From assembly GCF_000733775.1 (NCBI RefSeq), contig NZ_JPOE01000002.1:1550001-1614000 (forward strand): 64,000 nucleotides of DNA. The letters run 5' to 3'. Within the stretch, counting starts at the first letter, position 1; each line of letters begins with the position of its first letter. This DNA comes from Thiomonas sp. FB-Cd (GTDB lineage Bacteria > Pseudomonadota > Gammaproteobacteria > Burkholderiales > Burkholderiaceae_C). Made by a program: the position numbers and the translations under genes. Below are positions 48,577 to 58,296 of the stretch, one piece after another. The notes below the pieces were generated by a model. The model had not been told where the DNA came from, ran no database searches, and was given only the letters and a program-made list of their open reading frames with translations.

Positions 48577-50205
48577 TCAGGCAGCCAGATCCGTCTGGAA
48601 TACCCGCCCCGCATGCTCGCGCAGCGCGTGGAACGAGATGCTTGGCCAGCGCTCCTGCAGCACTCTCAACTCCGCAGCATGGGTCAGCAAGATGGTGGGC
48701 GCGTCGACCACGTCATAGGCAATGCGGTGCCCATTTTCTTCGATGAAGCGTTTGAGTTCTTTCTCGTCATCACTGTGAATCCAGCGCGCCACGCGGTATG
48801 GCGTCGGGCCCAGGCGTGCCGCCACGTTGTACTCGCCGCTCAGACGGTGCAGCACCACATCGAACTGGAGGCTCCCCACCGCCCCCAAGAGCAGGCTGCC
48901 TGAGAAGTGCGGCCGAAAAACCTGGATCGCACCCTCCTCCCCCAATTGCATCAGCCCGGTTCGCAATTGCTTGCTGCGCAGCGGATCGGCGATCTCCACT
49001 GCCTGGAACAATTCGGGCGCGAAAAACGGCAGGCCGGTGAACTGCAGTGTTTCGCCCTCGGTCAGCGTGTCGCCCAGACGCAAAGTGCCGTGGTTAGGGA
49101 TACCGATGATGTCCCCGGCCCAAGCCTCCTCAAGGAGTTCGCGCCGCTGCGACATGAAAGCCACGACGGTGTTCGGGCGGATCTCCTTGCCGGTGCGCCC
49201 TACTTTCAGGCGCATCCCGCGTGTAAACCGTCCGGAACACACACGCACAAACGCGATCCGGTCGCGGTGTGCTGGATCCATGTTGGCCTGAATCTTGAAC
49301 ACCAAGCCGGTGAATTTGGGCTCTGTCGGCTGCACCACGCGTTGCACCGCCGCTCGCGGGCCCGGTGATGGCGCCAGATCAACGAGTGCGTCCAGGACCT
49401 CGCGAACGCCGAAGTTGTTGATCGCCGAACCAAAAAACAGCGGCGACTGCCGACCCGCAAGGAAGGCGGCGCGGTCGAATACCGGCGTGGCATCTGCGAG
49501 CAGGCCGATCTCCTCCTGCGCCTGTGCATGCTCGAGGCTGAATCGCGCGGCAAGCTCCGGATTGTCCAGCCCATCGATAAACTCGTCACCCGCGTCATCG
49601 AGTCTGTCCTCGCCGGGGCGGAATACGCGCATGCGCTGCTTGCGCAAATCAAGCACGCCATGAAAGTTCTTGCCCATGCCCACAGGCCAGGTGAACGGAA
49701 TGGCATCCATGCCCAGGTGGCGCTCAATCTCGTCCATCAAATCCAGGGGCGTGCGCACCTCGCGGTCCATCTTGTTGACGAAGGTGATGATGGGCGTGTT
49801 GCGAGCTCGGCAGACCTCCAGCAGGCGCAAGGTCTGCGCCTCCACTCCATTGGCCGCGTCAATCACCATGAGCGCTGAGTCCACCGCAGTCAGCACCCGA
49901 TAGGTGTCCTCGGAAAAATCCTGGTGGCCAGGGGTGTCGAGCAAATTGATGACGCAGTCCCGCCATTCCATCTGCATCACCGAGGAGGCGACCGAGATAC
50001 CCCGCTGCTTCTCGATTTCCATCCAATCGGACGTCGCGTGCCGACTGGCCTTGCGCGCCTTCACACTCCCGGCAATCTGGATTGCGCCAGAAAAAAGAAG
50101 CAGCTTTTCGGTAAGGGTCGTCTTGCCCGCATCCGGGTGGGAAATAATGGCAAACGTGCGCCGTCGCGCGATTGGGGAACCAGGAAGCGATGATTTGTCT
50201 TGCAT
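48577..50205 (-). CDS. prfC: peptide chain release factor 3
   Basis: A 542-residue translational GTPase that recycles RF1/RF2. G1 SHPDAGKTTLTEKLL, G3 DTPGHQDFSEDTYR, G4 NKMDRE and the RF3-specific QKRGISV-type switch (EKQRGISVASSVMQ) are present. The ATG at 50205 fits the family. It is 52 bases behind the CYTH-CHAD gene on the same strand. Confidence 0.96.
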   Translation of the reverse strand: MQDKSSLPGSPIARRRTFAIISHPDAGKTTLTEKLLLFSGAIQIAGSVKARKASRHATSDWMEIEKQRGISVASSVMQMEWRDCVINLLDTPGHQDFSEDTYRVLTAVDSALMVIDAANGVEAQTLRLLEVCRARNTPIITFVNKMDREVRTPLDLMDEIERHLGMDAIPFTWPVGMGKNFHGVLDLRKQRMRVFRPGEDRLDDAGDEFIDGLDNPELAARFSLEHAQAQEEIGLLADATPVFDRAAFLAGRQSPLFFGSAINNFGVREVLDALVDLAPSPGPRAAVQRVVQPTEPKFTGLVFKIQANMDPAHRDRIAFVRVCSGRFTRGMRLKVGRTGKEIRPNTVVAFMSQRRELLEEAWAGDIIGIPNHGTLRLGDTLTEGETLQFTGLPFFAPELFQAVEIADPLRSKQLRTGLMQLGEEGAIQVFRPHFSGSLLLGAVGSLQFDVVLHRLSGEYNVAARLGPTPYRVARWIHSDDEKELKRFIEENGHRIAYDVVDAPTILLTHAAELRVLQERWPSISFHALREHAGRVFQTDLAA

Positions 50206-50257
50206 TCCTGAATTGTAGGGATTGGCCGGCAGGCGAGCCCCGCGATGCACGCCAGCC

Positions 50258-51850
50258 TCAGCCTTTTCCCGCCCCCGAGGCCTGCGCCAGCGACTGCACC
50301 GCTCGCGCCGTCAGACTTTCGGCCTGGTCGGGCCCAAGCCACCCTTGCTCGCTGCCTTCGAGCAGCAGCCGCTGCGCATCGTGCCAATCGCCGAGGTGAG
50401 TTTGAAGCACCTCTGCTTTTTGGCGTAGGTGATGCAGCTCCTTCGCCTCAGCATCGGGCAAGGCATGGCCCAGCCGCTCCAGCGAAAGGCGCAGGCGCTT
50501 GGACTGGATGCGCAGTGCATGCAGCTTTCCTGCCTCCTTCGCAGTCAGTTGAACGCCTTGCACGGCAAGCTGCAAGACGTCCTGACTTGCAGCCCATGCC
50601 TTGCGCCAGCGCCTGTGATCCTGGCGTACGGCGTGCTTCGCCATTTGCGCCAACGCGGCATCTTGTCCACGGTAGGCGCGACGCTGGGCACCACCTCTTG
50701 TGCGTGCATCCGACTGGCTACGGCCCCACCCTTCTGCCCAGCGTCCGAGTGCCAGCAGCAGGCGAGCGAAACGCGGACTGCGCACATACGCCTGCAGAGC
50801 GGCGCGCAGTCGCATGCGTCTGGCCTCAATGTGCACATGCAGACGCGTTTGCGTCTGGACCGGCAGCAGATCAAGCCAAACGTCAGTATCGCGCACCGCC
50901 CCGGCAATCTGCATGGCCCAACGCAATTCCCCAGCGAACCAACGCACCGACCGCACGTCCGCATAGGGCGCCAGCCAGCGCAGCACGGTCCGCAGGCGGC
51001 GCAGGACCACGCGGAACTGGTGCACGGCCCGCGCCGTATCCGAGTTGCCAATGAGCTCGGCCCATACCGCCAGTTGTGCCGCAGCTGTGCTCACCCAAAG
51101 CTGCGCAGCCTGGCCCACGGGTGTCGCGGAAGCCAGGCTCGGTGGCTCGGGCAGTGCCTGCACGCCCTTGCCTGCGGCTAAAGCAGCGGCACGCTGGGCC
51201 TTGTTGACGGGGCTGAGTATCAGGGCGAGGTCCTGCGCCATCGCCCAGGCCAAATCCCAGCAATGGGCCCACTGACCGCTCAGCAATTCCATTTCAAGTT
51301 CGGCAAGCGGCGCGCTCAGCGCCTGACCTGCCTGCACGGCCGTGCAGGCGCCACGGTCAAGCGCCAACTCGATCTGGCTGCCGGCCCAGTCCACGATCCA
51401 GGCCGTGCGCGCGAACACGGTGCCGAAAACGGGTTGCAGATTTCTGCCAAGTTCGTGCAATTCCAGGCCAAGGCTGCCCAGCGGGGTGTCATGCAGCGCA
51501 CGCTGAAGATCAGCATCGGCAAGGGCGTGCACCTCGCCAGCGTCTTCCAGCGTGGCCGGTGCAGCTTCCCACTCCCACTCGCCGCGCGAATGGCTGAAGG
51601 CGTCTGCTGGCCCCTGCCCCTCGCCCCTGAGCGGCGTGAATTTCACCGTCATGACCCGCTGACCTGCAGCGCGCCTCAGGCGCAGGACCAGGCCCGCGGC
51701 TGCAAGACGGGCATCGGGCGTGTCGAAATACTGGGTGGCGAGCTCCTGCGTCACGGGCGGAGCGGCCAGGAGGTTCAAGATGGGATGGTCAAGCAACTGG
51801 CGCGCAGTGTGCGCCTCGATACTGAACTTGAGCTCGCGTTCGACTCCCAT
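50258..51850 (-). CDS. CYTH-CHAD domain protein
   Basis: A 530-residue protein. The N-terminal CYTH triphosphate-tunnel domain (about 1-200) starts with the ERELKF signature and has RLRRAAGQRVMTVK and WEWEA. The C-terminal CHAD domain (about 255-520) is alpha-helical with repeated His/Arg positions (VHQFRVVLRRLRTVLRW; HALRIQSKRLRLSLERL). Such proteins are linked to inorganic polyphosphate or triphosphate metabolism. ATG 51850 is chosen for GGAGG 4 bases upstream. Confidence 0.92.
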   Translation of the reverse strand: MGVERELKFSIEAHTARQLLDHPILNLLAAPPVTQELATQYFDTPDARLAAAGLVLRLRRAAGQRVMTVKFTPLRGEGQGPADAFSHSRGEWEWEAAPATLEDAGEVHALADADLQRALHDTPLGSLGLELHELGRNLQPVFGTVFARTAWIVDWAGSQIELALDRGACTAVQAGQALSAPLAELEMELLSGQWAHCWDLAWAMAQDLALILSPVNKAQRAAALAAGKGVQALPEPPSLASATPVGQAAQLWVSTAAAQLAVWAELIGNSDTARAVHQFRVVLRRLRTVLRWLAPYADVRSVRWFAGELRWAMQIAGAVRDTDVWLDLLPVQTQTRLHVHIEARRMRLRAALQAYVRSPRFARLLLALGRWAEGWGRSQSDARTRGGAQRRAYRGQDAALAQMAKHAVRQDHRRWRKAWAASQDVLQLAVQGVQLTAKEAGKLHALRIQSKRLRLSLERLGHALPDAEAKELHHLRQKAEVLQTHLGDWHDAQRLLLEGSEQGWLGPDQAESLTARAVQSLAQASGAGKG

Positions 51851-51951
51851 CGCCCCTCCCCATGAGCCTCCGCGTGGGCCTCGCAATCGCCCGCACAGCC
51901 CATCTTATAGGCCTTTTGCCGAGCGTCGCCCATGCTGCGCGACGCTCGGGT

Positions 51952-53624
51952 TCACATGCCCGCGTAATTGGGCCCGCCACCGCCCTCGGGCGCCACCCAA
52001 ACGATATTCTGCGTCGGATCCTTGATATCGCAGGTCTTGCAATGCACACAGTTTTGCGCGTTGATCTGAAGCCTGTCGTTATTGTCGGGACCCTTGACGA
52101 ACTCGTACACACCGGCCGGACAGTAGCGCTGCTCGGGGCCGGCATACCGCGCCAGATTCACCTGCACGGGCACGGACACGTCCTTGAGGGTGAGGTGGGG
52201 GGCTGGTTTTCCTCATGGTTGGTGTTGCTCAGGAAAACCGATGACAGGCGGTCGAAGGTGAGCTTGCCATCAGGCTTCGGGTAATCGATCCGCGGCATCG
52301 TGTCGGCTGGCTGGAGCGCCGCGTAATCAGGCACCTTGCGGTGGATGGTCCAAGGCATGCGGCCTTTGAATAGCCATTGCTCGATACCCGTCATCAGCGT
52401 GCCCACCATCCTGCCCTTCTTGAACCACTGCTTGAAGTTGCGCGAACGTTGCAGCTCATCATGCAGCCATGACTGCTCAAATGCCCGCGGGTACGCCTGC
52501 AGCTCGTCGCCGCTGCGCCCAGCCGCCAGCGCCTCGGCGATGCTTTCTGCGGCCAGCATACCCGTCTTGATCGCCGCATGACTGCCCTTGATCCGCGAGG
52601 CATTGAGAAAGCCCGCCTCGCAGCCAACCAGGCATCCCCCGGGAAACACAAGCTTGGGTAGCGACAGGATGCCGCCCGCGGTCAATGCCCGCGCTCCGTA
52701 TCCCAAACGCTTGCCCCCCTCAAAAATCGGCGCGATCGCCGGATGGGTTTTGAAACGCTGGAACTCCTCGAAAGGGCTGAGCCACGGGTTGCGGTAATCA
52801 AGCCCGACAACCAATCCAACCGCCACTTGGTTGTTGGGCATGTGGTAGACGAAGGATCCTCCATACGTCTTGCTGTCAAGGGGCCAGCCTGCCGTATGGA
52901 GCACGCGCCCGGGTTTGGCCTGCTCGGGTCTGACTTCCCAAAGCTCCTTGATGCCGATGGCGTAGGTCTGGGGGTCGCGCCCGGCATCGAGCTTGTAGCG
53001 CGCGATGAGTTCACGCCCAAGCTGTCCGCGCGCCCCTTCGGCGAACACCGTGTATTTGGCGCGCAGCTCCATGCCAAGCTGAAAATGATCCGTCGGCTGG
53101 CCATCCTTGCCCAGACCGAGATTGCCGGTGGCCACACCACGCACAGTGCCGGACTCGTCGTAGAGAACCTCCGCAGCGGGAAAGCCAGCGAAGATTTCAA
53201 CCCCCAGGTTCTCGGCTTGCTGTGCCATCCAGCGCACCACACTGCCGAGGCTGATGACATAGTTCCCGTGATTCTTGAAGCAATCCGGCTGGAGGGCCTG
53301 TGGCACAGGTCTGGCCCCAGCCGCGCTGAGGAACCAGAACTGGTCTTCCGTCACAGGTTGATCCAGCGGCGCGCCGTCCTGCTTCCATTCGGGTAACAGT
53401 TCGGAGATCGCCCGCGGATCCATGATGGCTCCCGACAGGATGTGAGCCCCCGCTTCCGAGCCCTTCTCGAGCACGCAAACGGATATGTCCTGCCCCTTTT
53501 CGCGTCCGATCTGCTTGATCCGGATCGCCGCCGCAAGCCCTGCCGGCCCGCCGCCTACCACCACCACGTCATAGTCCATGGCCTCGCGTGGACCATATTG
53601 CGACAACAACTGCTGCGATGTCAT
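51952..53624 (-). pseudogene. electron transfer flavoprotein-ubiquinone oxidoreductase, split by one frameshift
   Basis: The 488-codon first frame (from ATG 53624, GGAG 6 bases upstream) carries the FAD-binding VVVVGGGPAGLAAAIR and the ETF-QO body. After NHEENQPP it runs into a short wrong-frame tail. The family continuation, from [19 protein letters not shown] through [20 protein letters not shown] with the four Cys of the 4Fe-4S cluster, is in another frame ending at 51952. The switch falls in a run of six G (52197-52202); seven would restore one frame of the usual length (about 558 residues). It may be a sequencing error, since the rest is well conserved. ETF-QO passes electrons from ETF to ubiquinone. 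Confidence 0.9.
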
Positions 53625-53737
53625 CCGAGTCTCCCGTCGATCACGTGTTCTGCGCCGTTCAGACAGCGCCGTGCTCGCTGATTGTAGGCGCGCGAGCCGC
53701 GGAATAGAACGGTCGTTCTATTTTCCGATCATTCGGA

Positions 53738-53784
53738 TGGCCTGCCCGGAGGGAATCGAACCCCCGACCCACAGCTTAGAAGGC
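53738..53784 (-). repeat. 3' half of tRNA-Arg(TCT), island attachment-site remnant
   Basis: Read on the minus strand it starts in the anticodon loop CTTCTAA (anticodon TCT). It continues with stem GCTGT, variable GGGTC, a full T-arm (GGGGG-TTCGATT-CCCTC), acceptor CGGGCAG, discriminator G and CCA. The 5' half (D-arm, left anticodon stem) is absent: the sequence before the loop cannot pair with GCTGT. This is what a tyrosine integrase leaves when it crosses over in an anticodon loop. The integrase gene begins 88 bases away on the element side. Confidence 0.85.
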
Positions 53785-53871
53785 TCAAGATTGATCGCCT
53801 TGCAACCCGCATGAATGCTTGTTCTAATCATTTTCTGTCACCCCTTTGGGGGAATTGAGGGGGAATGGAGG

Positions 53872-55014
53872 ATGGCGCATATTGAGCAACGACCGACAGG
53901 ATGGCGTGCCCAAGTTCGTCGAAAAGGGGGCAAGTCGATCAGTCGCACGTTCGATCTTAAAGCCGACGCGGAGGCCTGGGCGCGGGAGTTGGAGCGCGAG
54001 ATCCAGCGTGGCAACGTGGCGGTGTTGCGGCAAGATGCGCAGCGCGTGACGGTCGCCGCCCTGGTGGATGCATACAGCAATGGCCCGGTTGACGTCATGA
54101 AGTCCCGCGCATCGGTGCGCACGCGGCTGGTTGCAATCCGCGCCCGCTTCGGCGCCTACTTCCTGGGTAACGTGCGTGGCGTGGACGTTGCAGCCTGGCG
54201 TGATGCGCTGTTGAAGGACGGGCTGGCGCCGCAGTCGGTCATCCATCACCTCAACACGCTGTCGGCGCTCTACAGCTTTGCCGCGAAGGATCTGAGCATT
54301 GATCTGCCAGCGGGCAACCCGGTCAAGGCGGTGCGCAAGCCCTCGATGCCCAGAGCGCGAGACCGGCGGCTGCGCGCCGGCGAACTGGACGCGCTGCTGG
54401 CTGCGGCATCGGTGCGAGGCGCGGCTGTAGGCCTGCCGCAGATCATCACGCTTGCCGTGGAAACCAGCATGCGCCTGGGTGAGCTCATTGGCCTTGAGTG
54501 GTCGCGCGTGGATCTCAAGCGGCGAACCGCACACTTGGTGGACACCAAGAATGGCGAGAGTCGCACGGTTGCCCTATCCAGCGTGGCCGTGCAGGCGCTC
54601 GACGCCTTGCCCCGCCGCATTGACGGGCGCGTGTTTCCATGGAGGACGGTGAGCGGCTTCGAGACGATCTGGCAGCGTTGCGTCAAGCGCGCCCGACGTG
54701 ATCACCTGTATGCCCTGCTTCGCGATCGACTGACGAGTGACGGTGCGGACACCGACGGTGAGCTGCGCGCGCTGATCTACAAGAAACGAGAGCCGTCCGC
54801 GCGAACGCTCAGGCTGCTGGCCGAGTGCGACAGGCGCAGTCCATTCCTCGCGGATCTGCGCTTCCATGACTTGCGCCATGAGGCCACGTCGCGCCTGTTC
54901 GAGAAGGGCCTGGGCATCATGGAAGTTGCCAGCATGACGGGACACAAGAGCTTGGCCATGCTCAAGCGCTACACGCACGTCGAGGCCGAGAAGCTGGCGG
55001 CGAAGCTGGGGTGA
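53872..55014 (+). CDS. tyrosine-recombinase integrase of the genomic island
   Basis: A 380-residue phage-type integrase. The N-terminal AP2-like/arm region (about 1-60, MAHIEQRPTGWRAQVRRKGG) and SAM-like domain lead to the catalytic domain with R201 (ETSMRLGELIGL), H332 and R335 (HDLRHEA), H358 (GHKS) and nucleophile Y367 (KRYTHV). About 50 extra residues lie between the Arg and HxxR boxes. The ATG at 53872 has a G-rich site about 8 bases upstream. Its neighbour tRNA-Arg fragment is the likely attachment site. Confidence 0.95.
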   Translation: MAHIEQRPTGWRAQVRRKGGKSISRTFDLKADAEAWARELEREIQRGNVAVLRQDAQRVTVAALVDAYSNGPVDVMKSRASVRTRLVAIRARFGAYFLGNVRGVDVAAWRDALLKDGLAPQSVIHHLNTLSALYSFAAKDLSIDLPAGNPVKAVRKPSMPRARDRRLRAGELDALLAAASVRGAAVGLPQIITLAVETSMRLGELIGLEWSRVDLKRRTAHLVDTKNGESRTVALSSVAVQALDALPRRIDGRVFPWRTVSGFETIWQRCVKRARRDHLYALLRDRLTSDGADTDGELRALIYKKREPSARTLRLLAECDRRSPFLADLRFHDLRHEATSRLFEKGLGIMEVASMTGHKSLAMLKRYTHVEAEKLAAKLG

Positions 55015-55059
55015 AGCCAAGCGCGGAGCGCAATCATGCAATGCGCAACAACATGCTGC

Positions 55060-55376
55060 GACACAGGTTGTCGCGTTGACTTCCATATTGACGCGTACAT
55101 CGCATCCGGGCCGTTTCACCTTGGCGGTGCGGATGCCACCGTGCACTTGCGGTTTTTTGACCGCGCGGGGCATGCCCCGCTTGACGCCCTCTCGCGCCTG
55201 ACCAACTGGTTCTCGGCCAGGATGATGATGGGCGGCTTGAGATCCAGGCCACACCCTTCAAGGCATGGCTCCTGGGCTACGGCGCGGCGGTCGAGGTCGT
55301 GGCGCCCACGGAACTGCGCAAGGACATGCAGGCTATGCTGAGGAATGCCGCGAAGCGATACCAAGGAGCGACGTGA
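55060..55376 (+). pseudogene. WYL-domain regulator C-terminal remnant
   Basis: Two frames together resemble the end of a WYL-domain transcription factor. HIDAYIASGPFHLGGADAT is in one frame, then DQLVLGQDDDGRLEIQATPF and WLLGYGAAVEVVAPTELRKD in another, ending at a TGA at 55374-55376. A frameshift near 55180 separates them, and no N-terminal HTH part is present. WYL regulators are common in defence islands; here only debris remains. Confidence 0.6.
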
Positions 55377-55470
55377 GCGCAGACGCACCTCCCGTCGCAA
55401 GGCGCCAAGGCGATCCCTCATCGTCCCTGCGTCATGGATTGACGCAAGCAGGCCGTACGATGGTGGCATC

Positions 55471-56376
55471 ATGTTCTCGGATCTGAATCTCGTCTCCTCC
55501 ACGACCCTGGCCTATGCATGCCGCGGCTGCCACCGAATCGTGCACCGCGTGGTCGAGGATTGGCACCACCCATTGGGTGCCTCGAACTGCTTTGGCGGGC
55601 CTTATATGCACCACAGGGTCGAATTGCGGCGCAGCTGTCCCCACCCCTTTGACCACCTTCTCGATCCCGACAACAACCCCGAAGATCGCTCGGTCCACTT
55701 CACAACCGTGCTGTGTGAGGACTGCTACTCGCGCAATCGCAAGAGCTACGAGGCCAACCGGCAATTCCTCGACGAGTGGATGGCCGTCTATGCCCATCTC
55801 CTTGCCCAGGTGGACCGGTGGTGCCAAACGGTGGTGCCGGTATTCCAAGGCTGCATCGAGAACGCCATTTCGGAGTTCAATGTCGATGACTTGCCGCGAA
55901 TTCTCGGCGCTGAGGAGTGTCTTGCCCTGGCAAGCCGACGTGAGACGCGCAACCGCCGGGACGAGAGACTTCGCAGAGTCCTCGATGCGCGTCAAGCCAC
56001 CTTGGAGGCGTACATCACATCGGGTTTCCAACTGGATTCCCTCTGGGATTCGCAACCCTTCCAGCAAGCTCGCAACGCCGCCTACCAAAAGGCAGGAGTC
56101 TTCACCATGCTGGGCCCGGTGGGCATAGCCACGCCGCTTCAGCCGCCAAAAGTAAGTGAATACACCGTCATTCGTGCTCCAGGCTCGCCTCTCGGGAGCC
56201 GACCCGAGGAAGCGATACCCGGGCCTGCCTTGTGGGACTACCGGGAGTTTGACATCATCGCTTTGCTGACTGCGGCTGATGAGCAGGTCAAGCTCCCGTC
56301 GACCGACGACGCCGTAAGCCGGCTTCGCAAGAAGTGCTATGAATTGGCCAAGGCGAAGTTCCTGGTGCTCAAGTAG
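55471..56376 (+). CDS. unrecognised Cys/His-rich protein
   Basis: A 301-residue protein of no family I know. The N-terminal third has metal-site-like groups: YACRGCHRIVHR, DWHHPLG, SCPHPFDHLL, VLCEDCYSRN. The middle is helical with many charged residues (SRRETRNRRDERLRRV). The C-terminus DAVSRLRKKCYELAKAKFLV is basic. ATG 55471 is given; the preceding 42 in-frame codons are Arg-rich and unlikely to be coding. Its stop overlaps the end of the convergent nuclease-helicase gene by 8 bases. It is probably accessory island cargo; function unknown. Confidence 0.6.
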   Translation: MFSDLNLVSSTTLAYACRGCHRIVHRVVEDWHHPLGASNCFGGPYMHHRVELRRSCPHPFDHLLDPDNNPEDRSVHFTTVLCEDCYSRNRKSYEANRQFLDEWMAVYAHLLAQVDRWCQTVVPVFQGCIENAISEFNVDDLPRILGAEECLALASRRETRNRRDERLRRVLDARQATLEAYITSGFQLDSLWDSQPFQQARNAAYQKAGVFTMLGPVGIATPLQPPKVSEYTVIRAPGSPLGSRPEEAIPGPALWDYREFDIIALLTAADEQVKLPSTDDAVSRLRKKCYELAKAKFLVLK

Positions 56377-57937
56377 CGCCCAGACGCAGCGCTAGCGCCT
56401 CCTCCGCCCGTGGGCTCATCACGCACTCCAAGCGCCACTGTGCCCGCGTCCATCCAACGAACAGCCGGCGGCGCATCAGATCGCTGACCGCATCGAAGTC
56501 CATCTCCCCAATCACGACCACGGGAGCAGCCTGGCCCTTGAATCGATGCGCGGTGTCGGCAAGCAGGCTGCCGTTGCTGTACTGGGCGTTGCCCTGCTTG
56601 TCGAAACCCGTGAATTTGCGCAGCGCAAGCCCTGCGATCTCATCGGTCTTCAGCAATTCCGAGCGATCCAATCCATGCAGCGAAAGTACGGCCATTTGCT
56701 CGGGCTGGATGCCCTCGTCGAGCAGCCCGTGAATCACCTCCGCGGTCCTTGCCAGACCCGCATGGTCACCATCTTCCCAGACGTGGAAGCCCGGCACATC
56801 GCCGTCGAGGGGACAGCGCGCCTCGATCCGCTTGCTGGCCAGCCCGAAGGCCCGCACGGCTGCGGTGATGTTGCGCGGACTGCGGAAGTTGTCCGGGCAG
56901 GACAGCGTCACACACCCCGGATCCGTCCAGCAGGTGCGTCCATCGAAGAGCCGCTGATCCTCATCGCCCAGCAGATAGGCCTGCCCGCCGGGGCGAAGGC
57001 CCCGCAACAGGGCGTCGACCCACGCAGCGTCCAAGTCCTGCAGTTCATCGATCACCATCACGTCGAACTCGGACTCATGCTCCGTCTGCGTGTACAGCGT
57101 CTCCATGGGCGGAAACACCCCCGGACTTCCAAAATCCGGTTCGCCCGGTCTCGCCCGCCACAGCCGGGTCGCCAGCTCGTGGAACGTCGCCACCTCCACC
57201 TGCTCCGGCAGGATCTGGCGCAGGTGCAGCGCCAGCGGCCGGTTGAAACACACATAGCGAGCGCGCTGGCCGGCCTCCGCGGCGCGGAGCAGCAGGCCGT
57301 GCGCCAGTTGGGTCTTTCCTGAACCGGCAGTCGCCTCGATGCGGATGCGCCCCGCGGGCACGCCGATTCGCCTCACCCAGGTCGCCAGGCCCTGGTACAG
57401 CCGGGTGGTGCTGCGATTGATCCAATCCACGCCGGCGGATACATCGGGCGCCAACGCGAATACATCGTCCAGGAAGCGCATCAACCGCGCCACCTTCGGC
57501 GCGTCGTGCGGCGCATGCGGCGCCGCCTCGATGACGCGCTCGCACAGCGCGTGCATCTGCCCGGCGTCGACAATGCGCTCCCGTGGGTAGCCCACGCTAC
57601 CGCCCGCGATATCCTGGTCCGGCAGCACCAGCAGTTGCGCGACGTACACGTGCAGGTGCTCATCCTTGAGCCGCTGGCGCAGCGCGGCGTGCTGCACCCG
57701 GGTCTGCTGCGCCACGTCCTTCACCCGATCCCCGTACCGCTTGTGCAAGCCCTCCGCGGTGAGCTCGACCGGACCTGCCTTGATCTCCACCAGCACCAGG
57801 CTGGCGTTCGGGCACAACACGATGGCGTCGATCTCGCCAAACCACTGCACCCCATCATGCACGGAGGACCACTCGACCCCATGGAACACCGCGTAGTCGG
57901 CAGGCAGACCCTCCGCCAGAAGCTGTAATACCTCCAC
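56369..57937 (-). CDS. NERD nuclease-domain SF1 helicase, start region frameshifted
   Basis: A 522-residue frame. The N-terminal NERD nuclease-like domain shows EIDAIVL...LVLVEIKAG with D37, E51 and K53. It is followed by a UvrD/PcrA-type helicase: Walker A ATAGSGKT (about 202-209), DELQD at 297-301, CPDNFRSPRNIT, AHRFKGQAAPVVVIG and LFVGWTRAQ. A good ATG with AGGAG 8 bases upstream is at 58001, but it is out of frame with this body by one base. The two are separated by a run of nine G (57981-57989); eight would join them as MATLPPPLDGIHPQGLGRQ. In this sequence translation from 57937 (GTG) would lack a proper ribosome-binding site. NERD-helicases are often linked to defence or DNA repair; role not shown. 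Confidence 0.85.
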   Translation of the reverse strand: MEVLQLLAEGLPADYAVFHGVEWSSVHDGVQWFGEIDAIVLCPNASLVLVEIKAGPVELTAEGLHKRYGDRVKDVAQQTRVQHAALRQRLKDEHLHVYVAQLLVLPDQDIAGGSVGYPRERIVDAGQMHALCERVIEAAPHAPHDAPKVARLMRFLDDVFALAPDVSAGVDWINRSTTRLYQGLATWVRRIGVPAGRIRIEATAGSGKTQLAHGLLLRAAEAGQRARYVCFNRPLALHLRQILPEQVEVATFHELATRLWRARPGEPDFGSPGVFPPMETLYTQTEHESEFDVMVIDELQDLDAAWVDALLRGLRPGGQAYLLGDEDQRLFDGRTCWTDPGCVTLSCPDNFRSPRNITAAVRAFGLASKRIEARCPLDGDVPGFHVWEDGDHAGLARTAEVIHGLLDEGIQPEQMAVLSLHGLDRSELLKTDEIAGLALRKFTGFDKQGNAQYSNGSLLADTAHRFKGQAAPVVVIGEMDFDAVSDLMRRRLFVGWTRAQWRLECVMSPRAEEALALRLGAT

Positions 57938-58001
57938 CTCCCGCTGACGCCCGAGGCCTTGGGGGTGAATTCCGTCCAGAGGGGGGGGGCAGGGTTGCCA
58001 T

Positions 58002-58259
58002 GTATCAGTCTCCTGGAATGGGTTGTGTCAAGCGGTGGTGCATCGAGAACCGGGCCACGAAGCAGCGACACGGCCGACTTCGATCATACGAATCCGCCTC
58101 GGCAAGTCGTTTGCATTTTGCGATTCCAGAAGGCCTCCCGCGGCCACCCGTCTCACAAATGCCGGCCCCACGCAGGGGCCGCCGTTCGCCTGCGACACGA
58201 CTTGTCGCCATGCCCAGGCACCATGCGGTCATCGCTGCAGGGACGGGCTGCCCGACTTC
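58002..58259. other. short region between helicase start and IS66 left end
   Basis: About 260 bases without a recognised gene. It should hold the promoter of the NERD-helicase gene, but none is clear. Confidence 0.45.
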
Positions 58260-58296
58260 GTAAAGATTCGGTGATGACGTCGGCAGCCGTTACCGA

